Source of the DNA: Azorinus chamasolen
Taxonomy: Eukaryota > Mollusca > Bivalvia > Cardiida > Solecurtidae
Assembly (NCBI GenBank): GCA_963576725.1
Contig: OY755246.1
Coordinates: 72,905,467 to 72,969,466 of the forward strand
Length of the DNA: 64,000 nt
Reading direction: 5' to 3'
The notes below the pieces were generated by a model. The model made no database searches. It saw only the letters and a list, made by a program, of their open reading frames with translations, and was not told the DNA's origin. A program made the translations under genes and the position numbers. Positions 54,853-64,000 of this stretch are shown here, in pieces. The stretch's first letter is position 1. Each line of letters opens with the position of its first letter.

Positions 54853-56410
54853 ACAAGAGTACCGCATACGGTACATAATACGCCCACTTGCAAACTTTCT
54901 CTGATTCAACATGCCTTATAAGTGTTGACATTTTCTAATCTGTGCTTCAGATCTTGATGCATTAAACATTTGTGTGAAGTTTCATTAATATCTCTCAAAT
55001 AGTTTTCCCAGAAAACAGCGAACAAAATATTTGCAAAGTAAAAGGGCCATAACTCCGAAACGACAAATCAAATGAACCTCAGAATCGACTCAGCTTCAGA
55101 CCTTGATGCATTAAACATTTGTGTGAAGTTTCAATAATATCTCTCAAATAGTTTTCCCAGAAAACAGCGGACAAACTATTTGTATATTTTTTAAGGACAA
55201 GGGCCATGACTCCGAAACGACAAATCAAATGAACCTCAGAATCAACTCAGCTTCAGATCTTGATGCATTAAACATTTGTGTGAAGTTTCATTAATATCTC
55301 TCAAATAGTTTTCCCAGAAAACAGCGGACAAACTATTTGCATGTATTTGCATTATTTTTTAAGTAAAAGGGCCATAACTCCGAAACGACAAATCAAATGG
55401 ACCTCAGAATCGCCTCAGCTTCAGATCTTGATGCATTAAACATTTGTGTGAAGTTTCATTAATATCTCTCAAATAGTTTTCCCAGAAAACAGCGGACAAA
55501 CTATTTGTATATTTTTTAAGGACAAGGGCCATAACTCTGAAATGAAAAATCAAATGAACCTCAGAATCAACTCAGCTTCAGATCTTGATGCATTAAACAT
55601 TTGTGTGAAATTTCATTAATATCTCTCGAACAGTTTTCCCAGAAAACAGCAGACAAACTATTTGCATGTATTTGCATTATTTTTTAAGTAAAAGTGCCAT
55701 TACTCCGAAACGACAAATCAATTGAACCTCAGAATCGACTCAGCTTCAAATCTTGATGCATTAAACATTTGTGTGAAGTTTCATTAATATCTCTCGAATA
55801 GTTTTCCCAGAAAACTGTGGACAAACTATTTGCATATTTTTTAAGGACAAGGGCCATAACTCTGAAATGAAAAATCAAATGAACCTCAGAATCAACTCAG
55901 CTTCAGATCTTGATGCATTAAACATTTTTGTGAAGTTTCATTAATATCTCTCAAATAGTTTTCCCAGAAAACAGCGGACAAACTATTTGCATGTATTTGC
56001 ATTATTTTTTAAGTAAAAGGGCCATAACTCCGAAACGACAAATCAAATGAACCTCAGAATCGACCCAGCATCGATTCTTGATGCATTAAACATTTGTGTA
56101 AAGTTTCATTAATATCTCTCAAATAGTTTTCCCAGAAAACAGTGGACAAACTATTTGCATATTTTTTAAGGACAAGGGCCATAACTCTAAAATGAAAAAT
56201 CAAATGAACCTCAGAATCAACTCAGCTTCAGATCTTGATGCATTTAACATTTGTGTGAAGTTTCATTAATATCTCTCAAATAGTTTTCCCAGAAAGCAGC
56301 GGACAAACAAAATGTTGACGGACGAACGAACGAACGAACGAACGAACGAACGGACGGACGGACAGGGCCACGACAATATACGACCACCTTTATTAGGTGG
56401 GCGTATAAAA
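54853..56410 (+). mobile_element. Family D element, complete copy
   Basis: Starts ACAAGAGTACCGCATACGGT (hairpin GTACCG-CATA-CGGTAC), then AATACGCCCACTTGC. Units alternate between a long form with TTTGCATGTATTTGCATT, AAAGGGCCATAACTCCGAAA and a short form with TTTGCATATTTTTTAAGGAC, GGGCCATAACTCTGAAATG. GACGAACGAACGAACG tail at 56317-56360. The 3' hairpin CCACCTTTATTAGGTGG and GGGCGTATAAAA end it. Confidence 0.88.
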
Positions 56411-56817
56411 AGTAATTGCGTAAGAGCTACAGGTAGCCATACCCGGAGCACGCCATGAAATTATCATGCTGCAAACACAACCTTTATACACTATACAATA
56501 AAAAAAAAAAAAAAATAGCGGGAAAACATCATCCAAAGTGATGTCATATAGACACTAGGATTCTAACATGGTTTTGTGAAAATTGGACATTACTTGAGTT
56601 ACAATTAAATAAATGAGGAGTATTTTCCGGGTGTTGGTCAAATTAAGTTTGTGACGTCAGTGTTAGTTCCTAGATAAAGCCAGAGCAGCGGGCAGTCATC
56701 AAATTTTGTGTTGAGTTGAGAAAACTCCAGTATGGATGAAACAAATTTGCTTAAAGTCACAAACTGGAAGTAGTGTATCTGGTGCTTAATTTACCATAGG
56801 CACAGCAGATTTACTAA
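56411..56817. other. No recognised gene
   Basis: Part of the mariner-type element body after the D insertion. It contains an A-run of about 16 at 56499-56514. No transposase motif was recognised. Confidence 0.5.
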
Positions 56818-57317
56818 TTATTCCATGACATCATACACATCTATAGAAGCGAACAGACCCACAACCATTACAGAAATGGCTATGTCAGATCTGTAAAATG
56901 CATTACAACAGAACACACGACTGATTTCGCAACATTGCCATTCAAAACAACTTTTGAGTTGTGACAGCACATACAATAATGACCAAAGGGTACACTTGAA
57001 ACTGTGTGTGTTTGCTGTGTGCCACATTTGCTATGACAGGGTTAGGAGAGGAGCAGCATCACGGTAATTTCAAAGGGATGACGTAACGTTATTGACGCTG
57101 GTGTGCTCGGGTCCCGCGAAGTGACATTCTTTAGGAAGATGCTAAAGAGTGATTCATGGGTCCAGCATTTTTATCTTGCGCATGTACAAAGTACACACAT
57201 GCAAGTATTTAGTGACATATTTTAATAGTATGTCATTCTATGTCCATTTTATTAACAGTGTCTCAATAATTTTAGAACAAGCCTCATACTTAATGCAAAA
57301 CAGTATTCAATGCAATA

Positions 57318-57748
57318 CAGTATCCCTCTGCTTTCCACATGGGATAAGGGCAATAAATATATGATTTTTGTGTATCAAAGGGGTATAACTCCTAAAAGCT
57401 GCATGCCGTCTGAAAGAGTCATGCATGGACACGATGCCATGGCGACAACAGATATTCATGTTGAGTTTCACTGAATTCTGTCAATCCGTTACAGAGATAT
57501 AGCATTGGACGGAAAAAATATGTGATTTTTGAGTATCAAAGGGCAATAACTCCTAAATGCCACAAGTGATCTGGAAAATATATACATGGGAACGATGCCC
57601 CAGTGATAACAAATATTCATGTTGAGTTACATTAATTCTGTCAATCCGTTACAGAGATATGACATCGGACGGACGGAAAGACGAGCGGACGGACGGAAGG
57701 ACGAGCGGACGGACAAACCCAAAACATCCCTCTGCCTTTGGCAGGGGA
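57318..57748 (+). mobile_element. Family N element, two units
   Basis: Units of about 175 bases: GTATCAAAGGGGTATAACTC, CATGGACACGATGCC, ATATTCATGTTGAGTTTCAC, TCTGTCAATCCGTTACAGAG. Tail GGACGGACGGAAAGACGAGC twice. 5' motif TATCCCTCTGC...GGGATA and 3' hairpin CCCTCTGCC-TTT-GGCAGGGGATA. It lies about 120 bases from a GBE1 exon. A J/H type 3' end (ATGTCTCTCCATTATAAATG, GGGGAGACAT) follows at 57753-57785. Confidence 0.7.
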
Positions 57749-57871
57749 TAACAATATGTCTCTCCATTATAAATGGGGGAGACATAATTCCCTCTGTGCA
57801 ACAACTCCCTCTCTACTACAAACAATTTCTGTGTCACCAGCAGATGTAGCTTGAGAGAGGGAACACTGTAC

Positions 57872-57970
57872 CTTGATCCACATGTCCGGTATAGCCATAG
57901 CCAGTCTGTAGTCAAAGCCTCCTCCTCCTTCCTCTACACTCCTGCACAGAGCTGGCATTCCTGACACATC
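57872..57970 (-). CDS. GBE1: GBE1 exon DVSGMPALC...AMAIPD
   Basis: Exactly 33 codons (99 bases, phase 0 at both ends). The protein begins [20 protein letters not shown] and ends [10 protein letters not shown], matching the highly conserved branching-enzyme block just after the catalytic Glu. The acceptor is TGCTTATAG|GATGTG and the donor is ATCAAG|GTACAG, both good. Family N and J-type repeat ends lie directly 3' of the exon, within about 85 bases (57749-57790), so mobile DNA comes very near the splice donor. The following intron is about 12 kb. Confidence 0.96.
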
Positions 57971-58644
57971 CTATAAGCACAGCAAGAACAAAACTGTCTC
58001 AGAAATAAAAAGTACCAATGGTATGCTAGGCAGAAATGACACTCTAAATATTTACAAGGTGTGTTTGTACTTTTTCTTAATTCTTTACATGCTATTAAAA
58101 TAATTGTTGGCTGCAAAAACTGACATTCAGTTTAGATCCAGATGAGACTTTTGGAGTACAATGGAAGAAAACTTAATTACACAGATGACATTTTGTGACA
58201 ATTACTTTTAGAGCATGCAAAGACTATACAGAAATATCATAAATCATAATGACAATTCACTTATTTTTGAGACTGTAATGCATATTAATAGCGCTATAAC
58301 TAGAGGTATATTATTCTACTGAACCTCTTCAATCACAGCCACTTTTCTTGTAGATGCACATTACCATGGCTGTTAGAGAGATTTGTTAGAGAGGCTATTC
58401 TAACGAGTACAAACAAGATTGTTTGTTTGTATCTAGGTTTTACATTGTTTAAACAGTACTTAAGTTGTATTGCAATGTGCAGCTATTTACAGGTGGAGGA
58501 AGACCCCAGTTTCTTCTGTGTATGGCACAAATAGCATTACGTGGTACACAGAAGAACATCATCATCCATCAACCTACCACAAGCCAGTTTATGGTTTTGG
58601 TGGAGAACAAAGGAAGGCATTTGTTGTGCTCTGTATATACCAAC
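57971..58644 (-). other. GBE1: GBE1 intron, 674 bases
   Basis: The only visible intron without a clear mobile element, apart from a degenerate type-2 palindrome MITE piece at 58125-58220 (CATTCAGTTTAGATCCAGAT, GATGAGACTT, ATGGAAGAAAAC). Confidence 0.8.
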
Positions 58645-58775
58645 CTCTGCTACAGTGATCATGAAGTCTGGGTAGAATTTGTGTAACATGTAGTTGGCCA
58701 TGGTTAGGTACATCAGAGACTCTGTGTCCGTGTTCATACCAAAATACTCGTTATAGTTACCACTGAAACCATGGC
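58645..58775 (-). CDS. GBE1: GBE1 exon with the catalytic Glu (first visible exon)
   Basis: This exon encodes 43 codons beginning HGFSGNYNEYFG and ending MITVAE, after two bases completing a Gly codon from the preceding exon. It matches the branching-enzyme barrel segment after the RFDG nucleophile region. The last codon is the Glu that, by homology, is the acid/base of the GH13 mechanism (E412 in human, from memory), with D of the next exon following as in the family motif AEDVSG. The acceptor is TTGTTTCAG|GC and the donor is GAG|GTTGGT. A 674-base intron separates it from the next exon. The preceding exon, which should end in a split Gly codon and hold the YHHH segment, was not found between 58776 and 64000. 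Confidence 0.95.
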
Positions 58776-58862
58776 CTGAAACAATCAAAAAACATTTTTT
58801 CAAGTATTAATTGTACATTTCTTTTTATTGAAAATTATTAACTTAATGAATATCTCATTTTC

Positions 58863-59106
58863 CTAACCCTTTCCTTCAAATAAATGCTTTTTAATCATTT
58901 GCAAACAGAGCAGACCAAGATGAGATGGTTCCTATAGGAACTACCTGATCAGGGTCTGCTCTGTTGTTTATAAAATAATGTAGATTTGCTTCAACAGTTT
59001 CTGCCTGGACCAAACCATTTTGTGTACATCTGCCATTATAAAAATTCTCATAAATATTCATGATGTAATTATGTCTTGCATGAATATTAAACAGGAATAG
59101 GGTTAA
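58863..59106 (+). mobile_element. TTAA-family MITE, near-complete (opposite orientation to 51493)
   Basis: Begins CTAACCCTTTCCTTCAAATA and ends AACAGGAATAGGGTTAA. The palindrome centre reads GCAAACAGAGCAGACCAAGA, GATGGTTCC-TATAG-GAACTACC, TGATCAGGGTCTGCTCTGTT. Then GACAGTTTCTGCCTGGACCA and TAAATATTCATGATGT follow. Confidence 0.8.
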
Positions 59107-59202
59107 TGAATATCTTCCATAAAGAATAAAATTGGTGTAGAGTAGAACCACTCTAAAGACGCCACTTCATAAATATGGGTGTCTTGAAACGTACGTCATT
59201 GC

Positions 59203-59236
59203 TTAATGCAGGCCGCAAAGTGTTGGCCTGCATTAA
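59203..59236. repeat. 12-base perfect hairpin
   Basis: TTAATGCAGGCC, 10-base loop, GGCCTGCATTAA. No T-run follows, so a terminator reading is not supported. Confidence 0.8.
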
Positions 59237-59312
59237 CTTACCATGTCTTTATGAACCTGGAATTTTACCTCCTTTTGGTGGTGTCTTTAGCAAAGTTTAC
59301 TGTACGTATGTA

Positions 59313-60547
59313 CGAGGGGATAGCCAAACGTTTGTGGACAAGTGCTACAAAATCTATATTTCTTTACAGATCAGAAATTTCTACACATGTTAGATAAATA
59401 TATATTTTTCCAAACACTTCTCCAAATTTCATACAAATCCCTCAAAAACTGAATAAACTGAAGAATTGGTCGTAACCAAGGCGAAGCATACCCGGCGCAG
59501 TTCAGAACGTTAAACGATGTCACACAACGTCAAACTTTTTCAAAATAACCTCCACGCTCGGCGACACAGCGTCTGTGCCGCTCCACCAATTTCCTGAAGA
59601 CTTTTTCGAACCACTCCACTGGGTAAGAGTACAACAAAGACTTTGCTTTGTGTTGCAGCTAACTGATGTCTTGAAAGCGTTTCCCTTTCAGTTCACGTTT
59701 TAATTTCGGAAATAATGCAAAATCAGAGGCGCAAGAATTGGAGATTATGTTGGGTACAACAGGATCTCCGCTCCCAACTGGATCTTTGCTGTCAACTGTG
59801 CCTCTCGAGAAGAACGAGCTGCTCATGTGCATTATCTTGGTGAAGGATGAACCCATCTCAACTGTGGTCGTTTCGTGATGAGTGCTTTTGCCAGATCCCA
59901 TTTCAGTACCTGAAAATTCGTAAAGCTTAAGTTCAAAACACCACTTATCCTTAATTGGCTACAATTACCTGTTTTACCATATAAAAGTATTTAAATAATA
60001 AGTCAAGATCTAACATTTTATTGAGTTTAAATGTATTATTAATTCTGTATTTGTTTGCTTTTATTTTGAACAACTAGATCTAACTTACCTTTGAGTAGTA
60101 GCTGCTGCTTCAATTCAGGGTAATGGTAAAACAGCCACATCTCATCAGTGGTGACTATTTTCTCCAGGAAATGATCTCCTTCCTTGTCAAAACATGCCCG
60201 GAATCTCCTCAAGTCCTCCACCTGCTGCTCCATTTCGTCTGTTTTTAACAACCGCGGCACCCAACACACACATATGTATACTCACAAATTTCCCAACCAT
60301 TTTAAGATGTCAGAGTCAGTAATTGTTGCCAAATAGAGGAAATGAAAATCATTTTTTTCATACCTGCAACGGTTAGCCCTACAAGACATAACCATAGTAA
60401 CCATCACCGCTTAAATATTTGGATATTTTTCAGTGACTAGTGCATATGCTTCAAGGTACCTACAGTTAAAATACCATGCGACAGTATGGACAAATAAGAA
60501 AATTAGAGCCTTTGTACACATACAATGTACTTTTGGCTATCCCCTCT
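59313..60547 (-). mobile_element. Mariner element with TIRs, 1.2 kb
   Basis: The ends share GAGGGGATAGCCAAA in inverse orientation (59314-59328, 60532-60546), next to TA on the left and TT/TA on the right. Size, TIR type and an internal transposase remnant on the minus strand identify the mariner family. Confidence 0.85.
59500..60269 (-). pseudogene. Mariner transposase, broken
   Basis: Pieces lie in order across frames. At 60269-60039 is CWVPRLLKTDEMEQQ...CFDKEGDHFLEKIVTTDEMW, where the Asp of TTDE is the first catalytic residue. Near 59850 a second frame gives GFILHQDNAHEQ, with the second Asp in HQDNA. At 59760-59660 is ASDFALFPKLKRELKGKRFQ, where the Asp of SDF is the third, in the D34D spacing region. 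Near 59600 is VEWFEKVFRKLVERHRRCVA and ERGGYFEKV, the C-terminus. At least one stop (just after RFQDIS) and two frame changes kill it. The DNA-binding N-terminus was not identified. Confidence 0.85.
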
Positions 60548-60880
60548 AACAGTACAGATCTCGCGGAACTTTCAAAGCCCGTGATGTCGCGATGGGGTTT
60601 TGGCTGGCTTCGCAGAAAATTCTCGTGATTTTATCGCGATTTGTCATCATGATGCATAATCATTCACGAAGCTCAACGTGGATACGACCGCAGCGATCTT
60701 CACCATCCATGGCTATAGCTGGCCTCACATATCATGACGAGTAATTGCGATTTACAGGTGATACAGTGCAAGCATTTTGTAAACGTTGTACAGTACATTT
60801 TACATGTACAATGTACACACCTTCACTTACCGTTGTTTATAGTTGTCCGTGTATGTAATTTGAATATATGGATTTATAAA
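60548..60880. other. No recognised gene; CpG-containing unique DNA
   Basis: Richer in CG dinucleotides than its surroundings (CTCGCGGAAC, GTCGCGATGG, TTATCGCGATTTG). No coding frame was recognised. Confidence 0.5.
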
Positions 60881-62383
60881 ACAAGAGGGCCATGAGGCCC
60901 TGAAGCGCTCAACCGAGCCCGGGGTGGGGCCACTTTTTACCCAGAAGTCATCATTTGTACAATCTTGGTATAGAACCACAAAGCAAAGCAGCATGCCATT
61001 AATTAAAGGTCTAAGCCTTATGGTTTCAGGGAAAAATAATATTTTATAATTTCCCCATAAAAAACTGATAAGCCCTAGGGCAGGGCCAAGTTTTGCCCGG
61101 AGGTCAGAGGTCACAAGTTAAACATTCATGGCAGAGGACCACAAGGCAAAGCTACATACAATATGTGTAAGGTGTGGGTCTTATGGTTTCAGGGGCGAAG
61201 ATTTTTTAAGGTTTTTCTTAGGAAATGGGTGGGGCCATTTTTGCCCCTAGGTCATAATTTGAAAATTTTTTGTAGAGGACCATTAGATCATGTTACATAC
61301 CAAACATCAAAGCTCTAGGCCTTACAGATTCAGGGAAGAAGATTTTTAAAGTATTTCCTATGAGAACATGATAAGCCCTTGGGCGGAGCCATTTTTGGTC
61401 CGGAGGTAATAATTTGAACAATGTTTGTAAAAGACTATTAGATCATGCTACATACCAAACATCAAAGGTCTAAGCCTTACAGTTTCAGAGAAGAAGATTT
61501 TTAACGATTTGCCTATGAAAAACTGATAAGCCCCTGGAGTTGGGCCATTTTTGACCACGGGGTCATTATTTGAACAATATTTGTAGAGGGTCACTAGATC
61601 ATACCACATACCAAATATATAAAATCTCTAGGCCTTACAGTTTTGGAGAAGAAGATTTTTAAAGATTTCCTATGAAAAACTGATAAGCCCCGGGGTAGGA
61701 CCATTTTTGGCCCGGGGATCATAATTTGAACATTCTTCGTAGAGGACCATTAGATGATGCTAAATACCAAATATCAAAGGACTAGGCGCTACAGTTTCAG
61801 AGAAGAAGATTTTTTTTTAGATTTTCCAATGAAAAACTGATAAGCCCTTGGGCGGGGCCATTTTGGGTCCGGGGGTCATAATTTGTACAATTTTTGTAGA
61901 GGACCATTAAATCATACTACATACCAAATATCAAGGGTCTAGGCCTTACAGTTTTAGAGTAGAATATTTTTAAAGATTTTCCTATGAAAAACTGATAAGC
62001 CCTGGGGCAGGGTCATTTTTGGCCTGTGGGTCATAATTTGAACAATCTTTGTAGGGGACCATTAGGAAATACTACATACCAAATATTACAGGTCTAGGCC
62101 TTACAGTTTCAGAGAAGAAGATTTTTAAAGATTTTCCTATGAAATACTGATAAGCCCCTGGGCGGGGCCATTTTTTGTCCGGGGGTCATGATTTGAACAA
62201 TATTTCATTGCCCCTAGCCACTGATGCTTCTGACAAAGTTTGGTTAAAATCCGGTCAGCAGTTTCAGAGGAGAGGTCGTTTGAAAATGTGGCCGGACGCC
62301 GGACGACTGACGACAAGCCGGACGACGGACACATTGCGGTCACAATAGCTCATCCTGAGCCTTCGGCTCTGGTGACCTATAAA
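60881..62383 (+). mobile_element. Family A element upstream of the visible GBE1 exons
   Basis: Starts ACAAGAGGGCCATGAGGCCC, about nine A units, a short GACGACTGACGACAAGCCGG tail, and hairpin AGCTCATCCTGAGCC-TTC-GGCTCTGGTGACCT at 62347-62379. The end motif is slightly degenerate (GGTGACC for GGTGAGC). It lies in the intron upstream of the first visible exon. Confidence 0.85.
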
Positions 62384-63396
62384 TGCACACACTTTGATTC
62401 AGTTTTTGTTTTCTTCATTTCGGATACTCACTCGATTTACACATTCCAAATTCAGAATAAGTTCGAGCAATCGAGCAATAATTATGAGGTGACAAAAATG
62501 GCCGACATACAGTCGCAGCGACACTGTATGGTATTCTAGATCTCATAAAGAATGGTCTGTAATCTTATCTGATAGTTTTGCTCAGGCACCTTACGACTGC
62601 CATTTAGATGAAACATATTCTCATTTCCTCCATAAATTCATTTATTATGGTCAAACTGGCAGTAATACAAAATGTCTGACACCCTTGCGTTCACATCATG
62701 AGCGATTTTTTAAAATTTATTTCATTGAATACAAGTGCTAATAATGCTTCAAAATGCACTATGCATGTGGAAAGATGTGTTAATAGGTAATAACTAAATA
62801 AATAGCCAGCTCCCATGTTAATATGGCATGCAGACATACAGTCACTGCGTCATTGAAACGGTCGAGATTTTCAGGGAATGAGAAATACACATGGATTATT
62901 CATTGTAAACCTATCTCAGGGAATGAGAAATACATATAATATAATATCCATTATAATAAATGAAATACTTTGTACCTCTTCTGCTGTGCGAAAAAAATCC
63001 TGGCACTCTGACAACTTGCTGTCACACAAGTACTGAACAAGGTACACCAACCCTCATAAAGAAGTAAATATGAACGAACATTATCATCCATCAACTGAAC
63101 CTTTTAAATGGTATCAAAATTGACTTCCACCATTAAATGAAAATCTTAGCCTAATAAATTTGTCACACGATTACACCTGATCAATTATTTACAGAATTTT
63201 ATTTCAAAGTGCGAAAAACTACTACAAGTTCAAAGGGGTCGGCTGTGTTTTAAATTTACACTGTCTTTACTCTACCGGTTTTGCGGCATTTGTTTGTTAC
63301 TTTGATCAGTTTCATGTAATTTTTTTCACCTAGTTCTCTAAGAGAAATCTTTGATGTCTTAGATTGGTACCGAACTACAAATTCTTCAATTACATG
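62384..63396. other. No recognised gene
   Basis: A 27-base direct repeat containing TCAGGGAATGAGAAATACA occurs at 62871 and 62917. The rest is AT-rich; no GBE1 exon was recognised on the minus strand. Confidence 0.55.
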
Positions 63397-63606
63397 TACC
63401 GTATTTCCCCATATTAACGCTAGGTTATTTTCAATAATGAGGCGTATATAAGAGGCAAAAACAAATTTGTTTTCCTTTTTTACCTCCTAAATATGTGCCC
63501 CAATAACTTTTTTTAAACTTCCATGTGTTTTTTAAGTAAAATTCTCCGATTTATATGCATAAATGAAGGTTTCAAATTTTAACAAGTGGGAGACTTTACG
63601 GTAATG
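63397..63606. mobile_element. Possible short TIR MITE
   Basis: TACCGTATTTCCCCATATTA on the left faces GGGAGACTTTACGGTA on the right; only about 12 of 16 terminal bases pair. The call is tentative. Confidence 0.35.
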
Positions 63607-63747
63607 CAGGTGTTCACTCTGGAAAGATATTGACACTGCAAGCCCTGTGAGTCAACCAGTGTTATGTCATAATGTAATTTGAATAAAGCTAATTTCTGTA
63701 GAGGTCCCCCCGCCCTTAATTTGCATAAAGCTCCTTTCTACACGCTT

Positions 63748-63880
63748 TTAACCCTTCCTCTGTATGTTTATTACAAATTTCAACACAGGTCTATTGATAG
63801 TTCATGGACAAAATAGATATAAGGAAATATGGAAGGTGGATCATTGTAGCCATTTTAGAAAGTAAGCAATAATTAAATGT
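63748..63880 (+). mobile_element. TTAA MITE fragment (left half)
   Basis: TTAACCCTTCCTCTGTATGT, TAGTTCATGGACAAAATAGA, ATGGAAGGTGGATCA, AGCCATTTTAGAAAGTAAGC, the same order as 51493-51620. The palindrome is absent. Confidence 0.7.
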
Positions 63881-64000
63881 CAAATCGGGTTTTCCTTCAC
63901 AATTAACTAGTGATTTCTAAGTTCAAAGGGGCATAAATCCCAGAAAAATTGCAGAAGGATAAATTCCTGACAATATGCACATCTACATATTGTGTCCTTG

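Larger units (their letters stand above)
54709..57286. mobile_element. Mariner-type TIR element split by a D element
   Basis: The left end TA|TGAGGGTTGTTTGGAAATTA continues TTGAGACACTG. The right end, inverted, is TA|TGAGGCTTGTTCTAAAATTA continuing TTGAGACACTG. The TIRs are about 31 bases with four to five mismatches and lie next to TA. Removing the D insertion (54853-56410) leaves about 1.02 kb, close to mariner size, but no transposase motif was recognised, so the copy is very decayed or non-autonomous. Confidence 0.7.
25405..58775 (-). other. GBE1: GBE1 gene, visible internal part (four exons, three introns)
   Basis: The four exons listed separately give a continuous open frame of 701 coding bases, about 233 residues, matching the middle and late catalytic barrel of animal glycogen branching enzyme. 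This enzyme cuts alpha-1,4 glucan chains and re-attaches them by alpha-1,6 links in the cytosol, introducing branches in glycogen. Intron phases are compatible at every junction: the first exon starts after one codon base, the next two joins are phase 0, and the last join splits a Gly codon as G|GA. Introns of 674, 11,986 and 20,010 bases are filled with mobile elements. By approximate human numbering from memory the visible part covers residues about 369-603 of about 702. The N-terminal exons (carbohydrate-binding module and the Asp nucleophile) must lie beyond base 64000. C-terminal exons were not found below 25405. Confidence 0.93.

Noticed and set aside
59203..59236. Intrinsic terminator
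   Set aside because: A 12-base hairpin in animal DNA without a T-run; more likely a repeat remnant.
58776..64000. Upstream GBE1 exon with FDGFRFDG/YHHH
   Set aside because: No matching minus-strand segment with an acceptor and donor was found; probably beyond the window.

Overview
The window is animal nuclear DNA, almost certainly from a bivalve mollusc. It has split exons with GT-AG junctions, kilobase-scale introns, AT-rich unique DNA, and families of hairpin-ended, minisatellite-bearing interspersed elements of a kind I associate with bivalves. Species cannot be fixed from the sequence alone. No prokaryotic gene, tRNA, rRNA or CRISPR array was found.

The one host gene I can support is GBE1, the 1,4-alpha-glucan (glycogen) branching enzyme, on the minus strand. 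Four consecutive internal exons are visible in transcription order: 58775-58645, 57970-57872, 45885-45603 and 25592-25405. Their reading frames join without a break and carry two of the three GH13 catalytic residues. The introns between them are 674, 11,986 and 20,010 bases. The 5' exons must lie beyond base 64000. The 3' exons were not found in 1-25404, so that part is either further intron or downstream DNA. In effect the window is the repeat-stuffed interior of one metabolic gene.

Nearly everything else is repeats. The dominant class has one architecture: a 5' end beginning ACAAGA or AACTAGAA with a small hairpin and a short subterminal motif, then a core of direct repeats (mostly about 140-165 bases), then a short GACGGACA-like microsatellite, then a 3' hairpin that contains the 5' motif inverted. 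I call the families A to N for this window only. A and B share the end motif GCTCACC/GGTGAGC, D uses TACGCCCAC/GTGGGCGTA, C uses TATACCCCCC/GGGGGGTATA, E uses ATGCCCCC/GGGGGCAT, and F uses AACCAGGTTTTC/GAAAACCTGGTT. They are nested in each other: three elements inside a D element at 265-6266; A, and B within A, inside an F element at 8511-14308; E inside L at 18250-21182; D inside a mariner-type element at 54709-57286. The closest known relatives I can name are the non-autonomous Helentron-type elements, including oyster pearl elements, but that link is inference.

Other layers are: a DIRS-like tyrosine-recombinase retroelement (29756-36770, minus strand) with inverted terminal repeats and decayed gag, RT, RNase H and recombinase; a Penelope-like fragment with an intact GIY-YIG endonuclease ORF inserted in it (35347-36204), flanked by a 13-base target duplication; a decayed mariner transposase (59313-60547); pogo/Tigger-like TA-flanked elements (23828-24880 and relatives near 48-50 kb and 53.8 kb); and a TTAA-flanked MITE family whose centre is a roughly 65-base GC-rich palindrome, present about ten times.

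The most interesting non-gene signal is that the C, E, F and M core repeats independently carry dense AGGTCA/TGACCT hexamers. These include many GGTCAnnnTGACC palindromes, and they place well over a hundred nuclear-receptor-type half-sites in and near this gene. Function is not shown.
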